From contig QWII01000108.1 of the NCBI GenBank assembly GCA_021405325.1, forward strand, positions 1 through 33,535: a stretch of 33,535 nt of DNA, read 5' to 3'. Within the stretch, counting starts at the first letter, position 1, and each line of letters opens with the position of its first letter. Under the pieces are notes generated by a model. It made no database searches. It was not told the origin of the DNA and worked only from the letters and a program-made list of their open reading frames with translations. Origin of the DNA: Caldilinea sp. CFX5 (GTDB lineage Bacteria > Chloroflexota > Anaerolineae > Caldilineales > Caldilineaceae). A program made the position numbers and the translations under genes. Of the stretch, positions 23,880 through 33,167 are shown one piece after another.

Positions 23880-26162
23880 TCAGATGATCCGCACGGTATG
23901 TTCTTCCATCTTGCAACAGACATGTGTACCATCGCAGCCAGGGTGAGTGCAGCGGAAATGGAAACGCACTTCATACACCGCCGACGTGAATGGCCCTAAC
24001 GTCAAGTGATAACGCTGTACACCCGCCATCACACCACCGGCCGGCACAAGATCAGCGGTGTGCGGTTCGCCGCCGTCTACTTGCCAGGTTAGACGCCCAG
24101 GACAGTTGGTGCGCACCGTCAACCGATCGCCGGGCTGAATTTGATCGATCTGCCGTGTAAAGGTCCACACGATGCTGTGCGGTACAATATTGCGCGCCAG
24201 TTCCGGCGGCGGCTCACTTCCCAAACTACGATAAATATTCGTGAGATGGAGGCGGAAGAGATCATCAAATTCAGCGTCATTGCCAGAGTCTTGATCGGCG
24301 CCAAACCACCAGAACCAGTCGCTGCCTTCGGCTGTGTACAACGCCTCAAAGGTTGCCGGCGCCGTCGCCGACGTCACATTGGCTTGATTGACAAAGTCGC
24401 GCGCCTGTCGCAGCAGTTCCCAAGCCCGATTCTCTTCCTCCTCGCCGATCCAGGTGCCCAAGTCTACCCCCGGCGCCGAACCGTTTTCGTCGATCCACGA
24501 ACCGGTGGACAAGTCGTAGACTTTGGTTTGAGTGACAGGTGGATGCGCAGTAATCAACCGCTGGGGGTTGCCGTCTAAATACTCAGAAAAGGTGACAGTC
24601 GCGATTTCCTTGTCGTACTCTAGCAGTCCATAGAGAGCGTGCAGAAAAGGTCGCGCATCTTCGCGATAGGCGCCCCAGGCGTTTTCACCATCCAGCACCA
24701 CCGTCAGCAGGCGGTCTTGGCCGCTTGTCACATGCCAGGCGAAACGTTCTTTGATTGTGTGCAGAAAATCTTGTGCGGCCTGTTGATAGTCCGCATAACT
24801 GTAATATTGGAACCCGATGGCATCAGACAGCGCAGTGTCACGAAAAAAGACGCTGACCAGATGTTCGCCTTCTTCGGCGCGATAGGGGCGACACAGAACA
24901 TCCGGGGTGTCGGCTCGATAGCCCCAGCGTCCCGACCGCGCCAGCACACCGCGGTCAGTGGCGATCCAGCGCACGCCGTGTTGTGCAAAGAAGGGAACCA
25001 CAAACTGACTCACCGCCCCCTCGGCCGGCCACATGCCGCGCGGGTTCTGGCCGAAGCAATGGCGATAATATTCAACAGCCAGCCGTACTTGCGCTTCGGC
25101 GTCGGTAGGGTAGGCAAAGCGCGGTGGCCGGGTTGCGCCGGGCCGGTCGATGGTCGCGCGGTCGGTGTCGGTGAGCAGCGGGAGGATCGGGTGATAAAAG
25201 GGGGTGGTCGAGACTTCGATCTGGCCGCGCTCTTGCAGTTGGCGATGAATGGGAATCACTGCCCGCATAATCTTGTACTGTTCAGCGACCATCGCCTCTA
25301 GATCAGCTTGCTTGAAATTGCGTCCTTGCTCGACAAAGTGACGCACTGAGGCCACTTCATTCGTTGCCAGGGTGACAGCACCCTGGCGAAATTCTCGGCC
25401 AAACCAGGCCAGGTTAAACCACATTTGTAAATCGCGCACATCCTCTGTACTAAAACCACGACCCTCACGCCGCCGGATAAATAACTCTTGATAGCGGGGA
25501 TACGGGAAGATTTGGTTGTGCCAGTGCGCGTCGAAAAAATCATTCAACACCCATTCGCGTTCCCGGGTAGTCAGTGCTTCGGCCGGTTTCAGCGTCAGTT
25601 CCAGGGCGCGGTCGGTTGCACCCTGCACCAGGTAATCCTCGATCTGCCATAGTAGCGAAGGACTCAGGTTGATAGTCAGATGCAGGTTTGGATGTTCGGC
25701 TACGAGCGCCGCCATCGCATAGTAGTCACGAATGGCATGCAGCCGAACCCACGGGTGGAGATAACTACCTCTCGGCGTTGCCTGTGCTGTATCCTTGTAA
25801 ATCGGCTGGTGTTGATGCCACAGGATTGCCAGGTGCAGCTTTTGGCCGACGCGAAAACAACTTACCGGCGTCGCATCGCCACCACCGGGAGAACGCCCAT
25901 AGGCAGCATAAGCAACGTGATCCCCTTGGACAAAGGGGCCGATTTCGGCCTGCCAGTAGCTGTTGCCGCGGTCATTATAGCGCCAGACCGCCTCTACTTG
26001 TCCCCGTCGGGTCGTCCGGTCGATATGCTCCACCCAATAGACGACTTCTACTTCCTGGCCCAGCTCGATGGGCCAAGTGCCGAAGTGAAGGACTACGCGC
26101 TCATCCGGGCTTACCCGGTCGGGTAGGCGCGGCGCATCGGTAGTTAAGTGCCAGATATTCAT
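23880..26162 (-). CDS. Glycoside hydrolase family 57 (amylopullulanase-type)
   Basis: This 760-residue enzyme has a beta-rich N-terminal domain of about 105 residues and then a GH57 catalytic region. Conserved blocks are WHQHQPIY (115-122), GMWPAEG with the probable nucleophile Glu381, WIATDRGVL, and VVLDGENAWG with the probable acid Asp491. A C-terminal beta domain (residues about 660-760) contains Cys pairs (RCTHPGCDGTHVCC) that may bind metal or form disulphides. GH57 enzymes act on alpha-1,4 and alpha-1,6 glucans. I see no signal peptide, which points to intracellular glycogen or maltodextrin turnover. The ATG is chosen because GGAG lies 7 bases upstream; a TTG four codons earlier overlaps that site. 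It follows the dikinase by 17 bases. Confidence 0.88.
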   Translation of the reverse strand: MNIWHLTTDAPRLPDRVSPDERVVLHFGTWPIELGQEVEVVYWVEHIDRTTRRGQVEAVWRYNDRGNSYWQAEIGPFVQGDHVAYAAYGRSPGGGDATPVSCFRVGQKLHLAILWHQHQPIYKDTAQATPRGSYLHPWVRLHAIRDYYAMAALVAEHPNLHLTINLSPSLLWQIEDYLVQGATDRALELTLKPAEALTTREREWVLNDFFDAHWHNQIFPYPRYQELFIRRREGRGFSTEDVRDLQMWFNLAWFGREFRQGAVTLATNEVASVRHFVEQGRNFKQADLEAMVAEQYKIMRAVIPIHRQLQERGQIEVSTTPFYHPILPLLTDTDRATIDRPGATRPPRFAYPTDAEAQVRLAVEYYRHCFGQNPRGMWPAEGAVSQFVVPFFAQHGVRWIATDRGVLARSGRWGYRADTPDVLCRPYRAEEGEHLVSVFFRDTALSDAIGFQYYSYADYQQAAQDFLHTIKERFAWHVTSGQDRLLTVVLDGENAWGAYREDARPFLHALYGLLEYDKEIATVTFSEYLDGNPQRLITAHPPVTQTKVYDLSTGSWIDENGSAPGVDLGTWIGEEEENRAWELLRQARDFVNQANVTSATAPATFEALYTAEGSDWFWWFGADQDSGNDAEFDDLFRLHLTNIYRSLGSEPPPELARNIVPHSIVWTFTRQIDQIQPGDRLTVRTNCPGRLTWQVDGGEPHTADLVPAGGVMAGVQRYHLTLGPFTSAVYEVRFHFRCTHPGCDGTHVCCKMEEHTVRII

Positions 26163-26179
26163 AGAAGGCTCCAAAATAC

Positions 26180-28651
26180 TCAGAGTTCAACAATGCCGGC
26201 TGAACCATCAACCACAACCGGCATGCCATCCCTAATAACGCGAGTGGCGTCAAGCGCCCCGTCCACCAAGGGGATGCCAAACTCGCGCGCCACAATCGCG
26301 GCGTGGGCAAACTGTCCACCGACCTCGGTGACAACCGCCGCGGCGATACCAAACAGGGGTGTCCAGAGCGGTGAGGTGGCATGGGCAACCAGCACGTCGT
26401 TTTTTTGGAAGCGGGCGAACTCCTCCGGGCCGGAAAGCACACGAGCAATCCCGCGCGCCCGGCCCGGACTGCTCGGCGCCCCTACCAGCACCTGCCTCCC
26501 GTTGCGCTCCTGTACCCCACGTTCAAACATCGCCGCGTGCATAGCGGGCGGCAACAGTTTGTTGACCGGATCATTGGCCCAGATCGGATCGGTGAGCAGG
26601 GGTACGAAGGCGGGCGGCGCCAGGCGTTTGTGTTGTTCGCGCTGCGTCCGGCGTTGGGTAACGGTTGCCCGCAACTGTTCTGTCGGCGTCGTGTCCGCGG
26701 CCCACAATTCCTCCTCTTCAAGGTAGAAGACCTCGTCTGCCTGCGTCAGTTTGTTGGTCTGCACGAGCCGCCGCCCAACTTCCAGGCAGGCTGCCCGCAG
26801 CGCCGCCAGCAGGCGTTGGAATTGGAAGACGGCATTATCCGCATGAGCCGCGTGGCTCTGGCCGATAGCCAGAATGTTGCGCACCAGAATGCCGCGCAAG
26901 CCCCGCAAACCGCCAATGGCCGCTTCGGCCGCGGCACGCTCACGCTGCGAACGCGCCAACCGTTCATCCGGCCCGGCGTCGCTTTGGCGGGCGGCGGCTA
27001 GCTGCCACGCCAACAGGTCGGGCGCTTCCCGCAGCGTTGGGTGGATTGGGTCGGCGCTCTCAATCGTATGGCCGAAGCGCGCCAGATAAGCCTCGATCTG
27101 GCTTGGATCAGCCGCGGCGCGCCACAGGGCGCGGGCGGATTCGAGCAGAAGACTATCATTGCCGCGAAAGAGTACGGTTGGGTCGCTGACACCTGCAATC
27201 TTCATGGCCCCGATCACCTGTGCGCTTGTCCGCCCGGCGCCGTTGAACCAGACGAATTCCTGCCACCACCAGGCCAGTTCGGCCAGCAGCCGGTCAACGT
27301 GGCGGCGTAGCGCCACGTCCGCCACGGTCTTGAAATCGGTCTGTTCCAGTTCGTCGAGGATCGCCAGACGTTGCGACCAGGTGCGCTGGACACGGCAGTG
27401 GCCGTTCGGGGAGCCAGTAAGCGAACTGAAGCCAATGGCAAGCATCATGCCCGCCATCACCCCGATCGTCGGGAGCAGGTCGTGGTCGGCGCGCATGTAA
27501 AGCCAGCCGTTGATCAGGGTGGACCACGGCCGGCGGTGCTTGGGGGCGGGCGGCCATGAGCGCATCCGTTCCCGGGCGGCGATCATGGTGGCAAAGGTGG
27601 TCGTTGCCCCCAGCGGTGAAAGCGGCTCCTTGGCCCATTCGGCGGCGAGGATGTCATTCATCCATTTGGCGCCAGGAATGGGGCTTGCCCAGCGCACCGG
27701 CGCCGGCGGTAAGGTGGTGATGGGGCGCGACTGGACGATCCAGAAGCGATCCTCTGCCCAACACCATTCGATGTCTTGCGGCGCGCCGTAGTGGGTCTCG
27801 ATAGCCGCACCGAGTTGCGCCAGTTGCGCTACCTGGGCGGCAGTAAGCACCTGGGCGCGCTGCTTGGCGACCGGCACGGAACGCTCTTCCGTGCCATCCC
27901 GTGTCGGCGCTGTCATCACCGTCTTCTCGGCAACTGTGATCGCTTTGATAGCGCCGGTTGTTTTGTCGGCGACAATGGAATCGGGCGTCACCACGCCGCC
28001 GACAATGGCCTCACCCAGTCCCCACGCCGCGCTGATGACAATTTCGTCGCGCACGCCACTGATGGGATTGGCGGTGAACATGATCCCAGCCGCCTCAGCC
28101 GAGACCATCACCTGGACGACGACGGCCAAGCTGACGCTGGCCGGGTCGATGGCCTGGCGGGTGCGATACTCGAGGGCGCGGGCAGTCCATAGGCTCGACC
28201 AGCACTGCTTCACCGCTTGTAATAAGGCTTCTGCGCCCTGCACGTTCAAGTAACTCTCCTGCTGACCGGCAAAGCTAGCCCCTGGCAGGTCTTCGGCGGT
28301 GGCCGACGAGCGTACTGCCAGCGACATTGCTTCACCGTTTACGCCGGTTAGTTCTGTATATGCTTGCTCGATTGCTACCGCGACTTCCGGCGGTGTGCTG
28401 CCTTGATCGAAGCGCTGGCGGATAGCGGTTGATACATCTTCGGTCGATTGCGACATATCATCTATCAGCGTCATGATCTGTGCTTGCAGGTTGTTGGACT
28501 GCACAAACCGTTTGTATGCCGCCGTCGTGACGAGAAAGCCAGGCGGCACAGGAAAACCAGTCTGAGCCAGACGGCTGAGGCTGGCGCCTTTACCGCCGAC
28601 GACAGCAAGCGTTGTATTGGGTGAACCGAACGGTAGAATAAACTCATTCAT
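26180..28651 (-). CDS. PEP-synthase/rifampicin-phosphotransferase-like dikinase
   Basis: This 823-residue enzyme has an N-terminal ATP-grasp pair (GGKGASLSRLAQTGFPVPPGF at the start, LAVRSSATAEDLPGASFAGQ, and IEWCWAEDRFWIVQSRPI). A long middle region follows (about 350-720). The C-terminal swivel domain carries the phospho-acceptor His783 in TEVGGQFAHAAIVARE. It lacks the PEP/pyruvate-binding TIM barrel that real PEP synthases and pyruvate phosphate dikinases have at the C-terminus. That layout is the rifampicin phosphotransferase type, in which phosphate passes from ATP via His to a small substrate bound in the middle region. The middle region ends in the type-specific RRLVQTNKLTQADEVFYL. 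The substrate is unknown. Its ATG overlaps the upstream SDR gene by 8 bases. Confidence 0.82.
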   Translation of the reverse strand: MNEFILPFGSPNTTLAVVGGKGASLSRLAQTGFPVPPGFLVTTAAYKRFVQSNNLQAQIMTLIDDMSQSTEDVSTAIRQRFDQGSTPPEVAVAIEQAYTELTGVNGEAMSLAVRSSATAEDLPGASFAGQQESYLNVQGAEALLQAVKQCWSSLWTARALEYRTRQAIDPASVSLAVVVQVMVSAEAAGIMFTANPISGVRDEIVISAAWGLGEAIVGGVVTPDSIVADKTTGAIKAITVAEKTVMTAPTRDGTEERSVPVAKQRAQVLTAAQVAQLAQLGAAIETHYGAPQDIEWCWAEDRFWIVQSRPITTLPPAPVRWASPIPGAKWMNDILAAEWAKEPLSPLGATTTFATMIAARERMRSWPPAPKHRRPWSTLINGWLYMRADHDLLPTIGVMAGMMLAIGFSSLTGSPNGHCRVQRTWSQRLAILDELEQTDFKTVADVALRRHVDRLLAELAWWWQEFVWFNGAGRTSAQVIGAMKIAGVSDPTVLFRGNDSLLLESARALWRAAADPSQIEAYLARFGHTIESADPIHPTLREAPDLLAWQLAAARQSDAGPDERLARSQRERAAAEAAIGGLRGLRGILVRNILAIGQSHAAHADNAVFQFQRLLAALRAACLEVGRRLVQTNKLTQADEVFYLEEEELWAADTTPTEQLRATVTQRRTQREQHKRLAPPAFVPLLTDPIWANDPVNKLLPPAMHAAMFERGVQERNGRQVLVGAPSSPGRARGIARVLSGPEEFARFQKNDVLVAHATSPLWTPLFGIAAAVVTEVGGQFAHAAIVAREFGIPLVDGALDATRVIRDGMPVVVDGSAGIVEL

Positions 28652-29453
28652 GACACGCCTCCTGATCGATATGGGGAAAATGGCTGGCCAGTGTGTGCAA
28701 TATCAAGCCGGACAATCCCATCCGGGCCAAAGCAACAAGCAATCGGTTTTGGACGCCCGGGATGCAGACTACACGGCCACGACCCAGCGCTTGGAGTGAT
28801 TCTTCCACTACCGCCGCTGGCGACATCCACCACATACGAGGAATTCTGGCTTTAACCTGATAGCCTGCATAGGCTGGCTGGTTGTGAAACTCAGTGTAGG
28901 TAAAACCTGGGCAGAGCGCCTGTACCTGAATTCCCATCTCTTTTACCTCTGCTTGCAGTGCCTGCGAAAATGAATTCAAGTAGGCTTTGGTGGCGCAGTA
29001 GGTTGCATCCCGTGGATTGGGAATGAGTGCGCCAATCGAAGAAACGTTGATGATCGCTCCGTGAAGCCGCGCAATCATGCCGGGCAAGGCCGCGTGACAG
29101 AGGCGCACACTGGCTAACACATGTGTATGGATCATCGCCAGGTGTTTATCGATTGCGACATTAGCAAAGCTTCCTGGCACGCCAAAGCCTGCATTGTTGA
29201 CCAAGATTGCCAGGGTGAGTTCAACCATCCGCTTTTCTACTTGCTCAACTCCCGTATTGGTAGACAAATCAGCGGTCAGAATTTCAGCATCAACCTGAAA
29301 CTGGCATTGCACTTCCGCCGCAAGCTTTGCCAAGCGCTCTGCACGGCGCGCAACCAGCACCAGATCGTATTGTTGCCCGGCCAGCTTATGCGCAAAGGCG
29401 GCGCCAATTCCACTGGATGCGCCGGTAATCAACGCAACTTTTCTGTCTGTCAT
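28644..29453 (-). CDS. Classical short-chain dehydrogenase/reductase
   Basis: This 269-residue SDR has cofactor motif GASSGIG (11-17), NNAG (86-89) and the catalytic Ser139, Tyr152 and Lys156 (YCATK). Arg37 and Arg38 after the second strand (VARRAER) suggest NADP(H). The C-terminal segment has a hydrophobic stretch (RLLVALARMGLSGLIL), as in SDRs that work near membranes or on lipids. The ATG at 29453 is preferred over the adjoining GTG. The last 8 bases overlap the dikinase start, so these two are coupled and probably act in one pathway. The substrate is unknown. Confidence 0.85.
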   Translation of the reverse strand: MTDRKVALITGASSGIGAAFAHKLAGQQYDLVLVARRAERLAKLAAEVQCQFQVDAEILTADLSTNTGVEQVEKRMVELTLAILVNNAGFGVPGSFANVAIDKHLAMIHTHVLASVRLCHAALPGMIARLHGAIINVSSIGALIPNPRDATYCATKAYLNSFSQALQAEVKEMGIQVQALCPGFTYTEFHNQPAYAGYQVKARIPRMWWMSPAAVVEESLQALGRGRVVCIPGVQNRLLVALARMGLSGLILHTLASHFPHIDQEACHE

Positions 29454-29534
29454 CACAATCGCACCCTTTTCGACGAGTCGCCCTTATCCACTTTGCACGT
29501 ATCGATGTACTGCTAGCTATTGCTACGCTCTGTG

Positions 29535-30944
29535 TTATTTACGATTAGTCTTGATCAGCGGCGCCTTGCCCGAAGTTGACTTCGGGATCGTAGCCACCGT
29601 TTGCACCGCAATTTTTGGCACATAAGCGCCCTGTTCAGCCAGTGACAGATTGAGTTTATCAATCAGTGGTTTTGTGGCTAACTCACCGCGCACGCCGCTC
29701 AACAAGACGGTGAGACTCTCGTCAGGCTCTTGGACGATTTGCCAGCCACTGACCGGCAGCACATCCATAATCCGATTAAAGACTAAGGGCTGAATAGCAA
29801 CGCGACCGGTCGTCACCGCCGGCAGGGTCAGCGTCTCTTCCAGCCGTCCCTGCACGCTTTCCAGCAGCGCAAAGGGGCGACCACAGGGACAAGGCTCAAC
29901 TTTGACGCAGGTGCAGACCTGGCAGGTACAAGACGCCGGCGTCCCACAGGTGCAGGCGTCCGCGGTCAGGCGCACACGGTCGCTCAATTCGTAGCGAATC
30001 AGCGGCTGGGTGCGGCTGAAGAGGGTGGTGACCAGCAATTTCGCACCATAAGTCCCTGGCGCAACCGGTTGGTTCGCCTCATCCACCACTTCCACCAACA
30101 CCAGGTCTTCAAACAGGTGCATCCGCCGGCCTTCCCGACACTCAGCCGCAATTTCGGCCGTTTCGGTGGCGCCATATTGATTGAAGGGTTCATCGCCCCA
30201 GGCCACCTTCACCCGGCGGCGCGTTTCGTCGCTCAATACCTCTGAACTGGTGAAAACCACCTCTGGTGCAATTTGCAGGCGGCCGGCGATCTGTTCTTCG
30301 GCCAGAACGCGCGCCATGGAGGCGTAGGTGATGAGGACCTGCGGGTGCCAATCGTTCAGACGTTCCACAATAGTCACCAAGGGGTCACTGGCCGCCAGGC
30401 GTAGCGATGGCGCCCACCAACTGTTGGCGGTACGCGCCACCTGTGAGGACATATGCCAATGACTGAGCGAGGCGACCGTAGCCATTCGGCGCCGCCGCCA
30501 CAAATTGATTTTTGCCCCAGACCATTCCTGCCCTCTGGCAAAGGAGGCCATCACCGTCAGCCATTCCGCTTCATTAAAGAGGAAGAAGCCGGGTTGGCCG
30601 CTGGAGCCGGAGGTCGCCGTTACCCAATAGCGACCGAGGTAGGGCGCCCCTTCTTTCTGCTCGGCATAGGTCCGTACATCCGCTAAGTGAATGGCTGGAT
30701 CGGTGACAAACTCATCGAAGTGCGCCATCATCATCGCTTTAGTCACGACCGGTAATTCTTGCAAGGGCCGGTCGGTCAGCCCTTTGTGCAGACGTTGATA
30801 GAAGGGCGAGTGCGCATACGCATATTCCCGCAGCAGGCGTAGCGCTTCCGCTTGGTATGCTTCTAGCTGCGCACGCGTCCAACGCTCGTGCTGATGTAAC
30901 TGTTTTAGTGTTTTGAGCAATTTGAGCATGATTTGGATTTTCAT
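29535..30944 (-). CDS. PaaK-like adenylate-forming ligase with Cys-rich insertion
   Basis: This 469-residue protein belongs to the phenylacetate-CoA ligase/coenzyme F390 synthetase group of adenylate-forming enzymes. The P-loop TATSGSSGQPG (109-119), YGATE (257-261) and RYELSDR (317-323) are present, as is a C-terminal Lys motif (PKSTSGKAPLIK). It would activate a carboxylic acid as its AMP ester and load it on CoA or a carrier protein. Between RYELSDR and the usual CPCGRP is an insertion with eight cysteines in 24 residues (331-354), including CTC, CTCQVCTC and CPC. The motif is far richer than the two or three Cys found in relatives and could bind zinc or an iron-sulfur cluster. GGAGGGG precedes the ATG. 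It is the first gene of the leftward run. Confidence 0.82.
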   Translation of the reverse strand: MKIQIMLKLLKTLKQLHQHERWTRAQLEAYQAEALRLLREYAYAHSPFYQRLHKGLTDRPLQELPVVTKAMMMAHFDEFVTDPAIHLADVRTYAEQKEGAPYLGRYWVTATSGSSGQPGFFLFNEAEWLTVMASFARGQEWSGAKINLWRRRRMATVASLSHWHMSSQVARTANSWWAPSLRLAASDPLVTIVERLNDWHPQVLITYASMARVLAEEQIAGRLQIAPEVVFTSSEVLSDETRRRVKVAWGDEPFNQYGATETAEIAAECREGRRMHLFEDLVLVEVVDEANQPVAPGTYGAKLLVTTLFSRTQPLIRYELSDRVRLTADACTCGTPASCTCQVCTCVKVEPCPCGRPFALLESVQGRLEETLTLPAVTTGRVAIQPLVFNRIMDVLPVSGWQIVQEPDESLTVLLSGVRGELATKPLIDKLNLSLAEQGAYVPKIAVQTVATIPKSTSGKAPLIKTNRK

Positions 30945-31050
30945 CAACCCCTCCGTTTCCTTTCTGTGTTTTAATTCGCCAGACTTTACCCAAGGGTCGC
31001 CCCTATCTATGCTCTAGCTAAAGCGTAGCAGAATTACGGCTTGCCCATCA

Positions 31051-31092
31051 CGGCCAGGTGGCCTGGTTGTTCCAGGCAGTTTTGCCTGTTCC
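31051..31092. repeat. Paired palindromes upstream of the ligase gene
   Basis: CCAGG-TGG-CCTGG is followed by CAGGCA-GTTT-TGCCTG. The 19 bases at 31074-31092 recur in inverted orientation at 33001-33019, on the other side of the insertion sequence. They lie about 110-150 bases upstream of the ligase start. Function unknown. Confidence 0.55.
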
Positions 31093-31164
31093 TTGGCAGT
31101 AGGGTCAGTAGGCCCCACCGTGCAGGATAAGAATTTGCGTCTTGATTTGGGGATTGTTCAACTA

Positions 31165-31187
31165 GCAACTCTCAGTTCGGTGAATTT
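31165..31187. repeat. Left terminal inverted repeat of the insertion sequence
   Basis: Starts GCAACTCTCAGTTCG and matches the inverted right end. The transposase stop codon at 31172 lies within it. Confidence 0.65.
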
Positions 31188-32938
31188 AAAGGCACTTTTG
31201 CAAATTTCGGCACTAAAGAAGAGTAGATCTCCTCTGACCAACCGAAGAGATGCAAAATCCGGCTTTGGGTTGGCGTGAGGGGCTGTAAATGGAGCCACCT
31301 CTGCTCGGCGGTGTGAATGATCGTCAAAGTGATGCCCTTGAAGACCGCGAGTAAGGTTTCGGTACGCGGGGTTTGCGTTTTGCGCTGGGGGTTGCCGGCA
31401 TAAATCCCCTGCAAGAAGGCGCCTTCCTCGGCTAACCGTTGCCTGACCACAAATTCGATCAAGGTTAAGACGCGCAGCGCCACCGATAATAAGCGGATCA
31501 ATCCAGTCATCTGCGCATCCGTTTGGAGATCCATGGGGGACAAGGCGAGCGGCTGCCCCTTCAAGCGACTGTAGCCAAACTCGTGTAAATAGGCATCGCG
31601 ATAGACCTCAACGGCCGTGACCAGGGAGAGCGCTGCGGCAGGCGCATTGGTGGCATAGGCGCGCCAGCCCAACAGCCGTTGGGCAGCGGCCAGGTTCTCG
31701 GCGTGCGGCGTGATGGTCAGGGCGAAATCCGTTCTGGTCGCCAAGCGTGCGGGTCGTTGTTGGTAGGGACGAATGGCTTTGCTGACCGGCGTTGCCGTGA
31801 TGGCGACGTTCAAGTAAGCCTGACAGCCCTGCGTCGTGAGGAGCTGGTGTACCCGTTCTTCGACTTCCGCCACGGTGGCTGGATAGCGATAGCCCCGCCG
31901 CCGTTCGACTAACCGGTGCAACGCGGTTGCCGTCTCCGTGAGCCGTTTTGCCAATTGTTCCTGCTGGGCCTGGGCATAGGCTGGGGAGCGCACAATCAAG
32001 CGGCGTTCGGTCCAGGTACAAGCGCTGGCTTGGCCACCTTCCCCAGCAGGACCCTGCTGGGGAACCGTGACGGTAAAGCCCTCGGCCACCAAGTGGCTTT
32101 GGCCTTGCTCATCGACGCTCGTCACTTGTTCCAGTTGGCGTTTCGCGGCTGGCCATGCGGCAAATTCATCCAGGTAGCCGAACAGGGTTGCCCCGTCGAC
32201 TTGCTTTTGCGACAGGGGCATCAGATACCGGTCGCCATGACGCACCAGGTGGCTACGGATCGCAAGCGCATCCATTTTGGCGTCGCCTACGTACAACACC
32301 CCGACCTTGCCCCCTAAACTTTGCCGCGCTTCGCTGATCACCGGGAGGTATAGCCGCTCGTCGGCCTGTTCTCCCGACACCGGTAGCGTGACCAGCGGCA
32401 AGCCTAACGGATCCAACGTCACACTGGCGATCTTCACCTGTCCCAGATCGGGACGGTGGTCTTTACTATAGCCCAGCTGCAGGAGCCCCTCTTCACTCAC
32501 CGCACCATAGCTACTCACGGTTGTCGTGTCTACTCGCGCCACCGCCACCGCCAGATCATAGACGCGGATGATCCGCTCATTGATGGCGCGTTCACTCCGT
32601 TGCCAGGTCGTATCCTCACTCAGTTTCTCTAGGATGATCCCCAACCGATCATCCGTGAAATCCACCGCCGCTAGCGCTTCGACACCCAGACTGCACATCA
32701 ACGTATGCTGCCGCTCGGCTGCCCATTGCTGCAGATGACTCTTCCGGTGATCCCCGGTCGATAGCATGTAGGCTAACCACACGGTCATCACCTCCCCCAT
32801 GCTTAAGCCTGCCCAATTCCCGTGCTGGTTCATCTCTTGATTGAAAATTTCTACCAACCCCATTTGCCTCATCGCTGCCATCAGCAATGGTATATCATCC
32901 ACCCGTTCGTTTTCGATTCCTTTGATTTGTTCGATCAT
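31172..32938 (-). CDS. IS1634-family DDE transposase
   Basis: This 588-residue transposase has the family N-terminal domain (DUF4277-like, residues about 1-110: LSMGEVMTVWLAYMLSTGDHRKSHL). The RNase H-like core has Asp137 in RVDTTTVSSYG, Asp219 in YVGDAKMD and a late helix that should supply the Glu (HEFGYSRLKGQPLALSP). The frame is intact with no stop or frameshift, so the element may still be active. The stop codon sits inside the left terminal repeat. The start at 32938 has GAGGGG immediately upstream, a very tight spacing that could limit translation. It would catalyse cut-and-paste movement of the element. Confidence 0.9.
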   Translation of the reverse strand: MIEQIKGIENERVDDIPLLMAAMRQMGLVEIFNQEMNQHGNWAGLSMGEVMTVWLAYMLSTGDHRKSHLQQWAAERQHTLMCSLGVEALAAVDFTDDRLGIILEKLSEDTTWQRSERAINERIIRVYDLAVAVARVDTTTVSSYGAVSEEGLLQLGYSKDHRPDLGQVKIASVTLDPLGLPLVTLPVSGEQADERLYLPVISEARQSLGGKVGVLYVGDAKMDALAIRSHLVRHGDRYLMPLSQKQVDGATLFGYLDEFAAWPAAKRQLEQVTSVDEQGQSHLVAEGFTVTVPQQGPAGEGGQASACTWTERRLIVRSPAYAQAQQEQLAKRLTETATALHRLVERRRGYRYPATVAEVEERVHQLLTTQGCQAYLNVAITATPVSKAIRPYQQRPARLATRTDFALTITPHAENLAAAQRLLGWRAYATNAPAAALSLVTAVEVYRDAYLHEFGYSRLKGQPLALSPMDLQTDAQMTGLIRLLSVALRVLTLIEFVVRQRLAEEGAFLQGIYAGNPQRKTQTPRTETLLAVFKGITLTIIHTAEQRWLHLQPLTPTQSRILHLFGWSEEIYSSLVPKFAKVPLNSPN

Positions 32939-32970
32939 CCCCTCAGTTTGCTATCTTTTTTACCACTTTG

Positions 32971-32993
32971 CAAATGAGCGAACCGAGAGTAGC
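32971..32993. repeat. Right terminal inverted repeat of the insertion sequence
   Basis: Read on the minus strand it starts GCTACTCTCGGTTCG and matches the left end at 17 of 23 positions. It lies 32 bases outside the transposase start. Confidence 0.65.
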
Positions 32994-33000
32994 AACCACC

Positions 33001-33019
33001 GGAACAGGCAAAACTGCCT
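33001..33019. repeat. 19-base palindromic repeat, inverted copy
   Basis: GGAACAGGCAAAACTGCCT is the exact inverted match of 31074-31092. The core AGGCAAAACTGCCT is self-complementary around AAAC. It lies just outside the right end of the insertion sequence. Confidence 0.6.
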
Positions 33020-33167
33020 ATGCCGTACAGGCTGATTTGCCCACCAAAGTGATCTATTTTTAGTTTAAGATTGGGCAGTCGCTATATCGGTCAACAGCGA
33101 GAACTTTCTAACAATGAAATCTCATTCATTTGAGCATCCACCACATGTATTGGGGGAAGTAGAACCG

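Larger units (their letters stand above)
31163..32995 (-). mobile_element. IS1634-family insertion sequence
   Basis: This is an element of about 1.83 kb. It holds one full-length transposase gene and has imperfect terminal inverted repeats: left 31165-31187 and right 32971-32993 match at 17 of 23 positions. No convincing target duplication is visible at the assumed ends, so the exact borders may be off by a few bases. The element separates the ligase operon from the HMA protein. Confidence 0.75.

Noticed and set aside
24639..25301. 220-codon open frame antisense to the GH57 gene
   Set aside because: It is the reverse of conserved GH57 motifs, has no start signal, and reads as a shadow of high-G+C codon bias.
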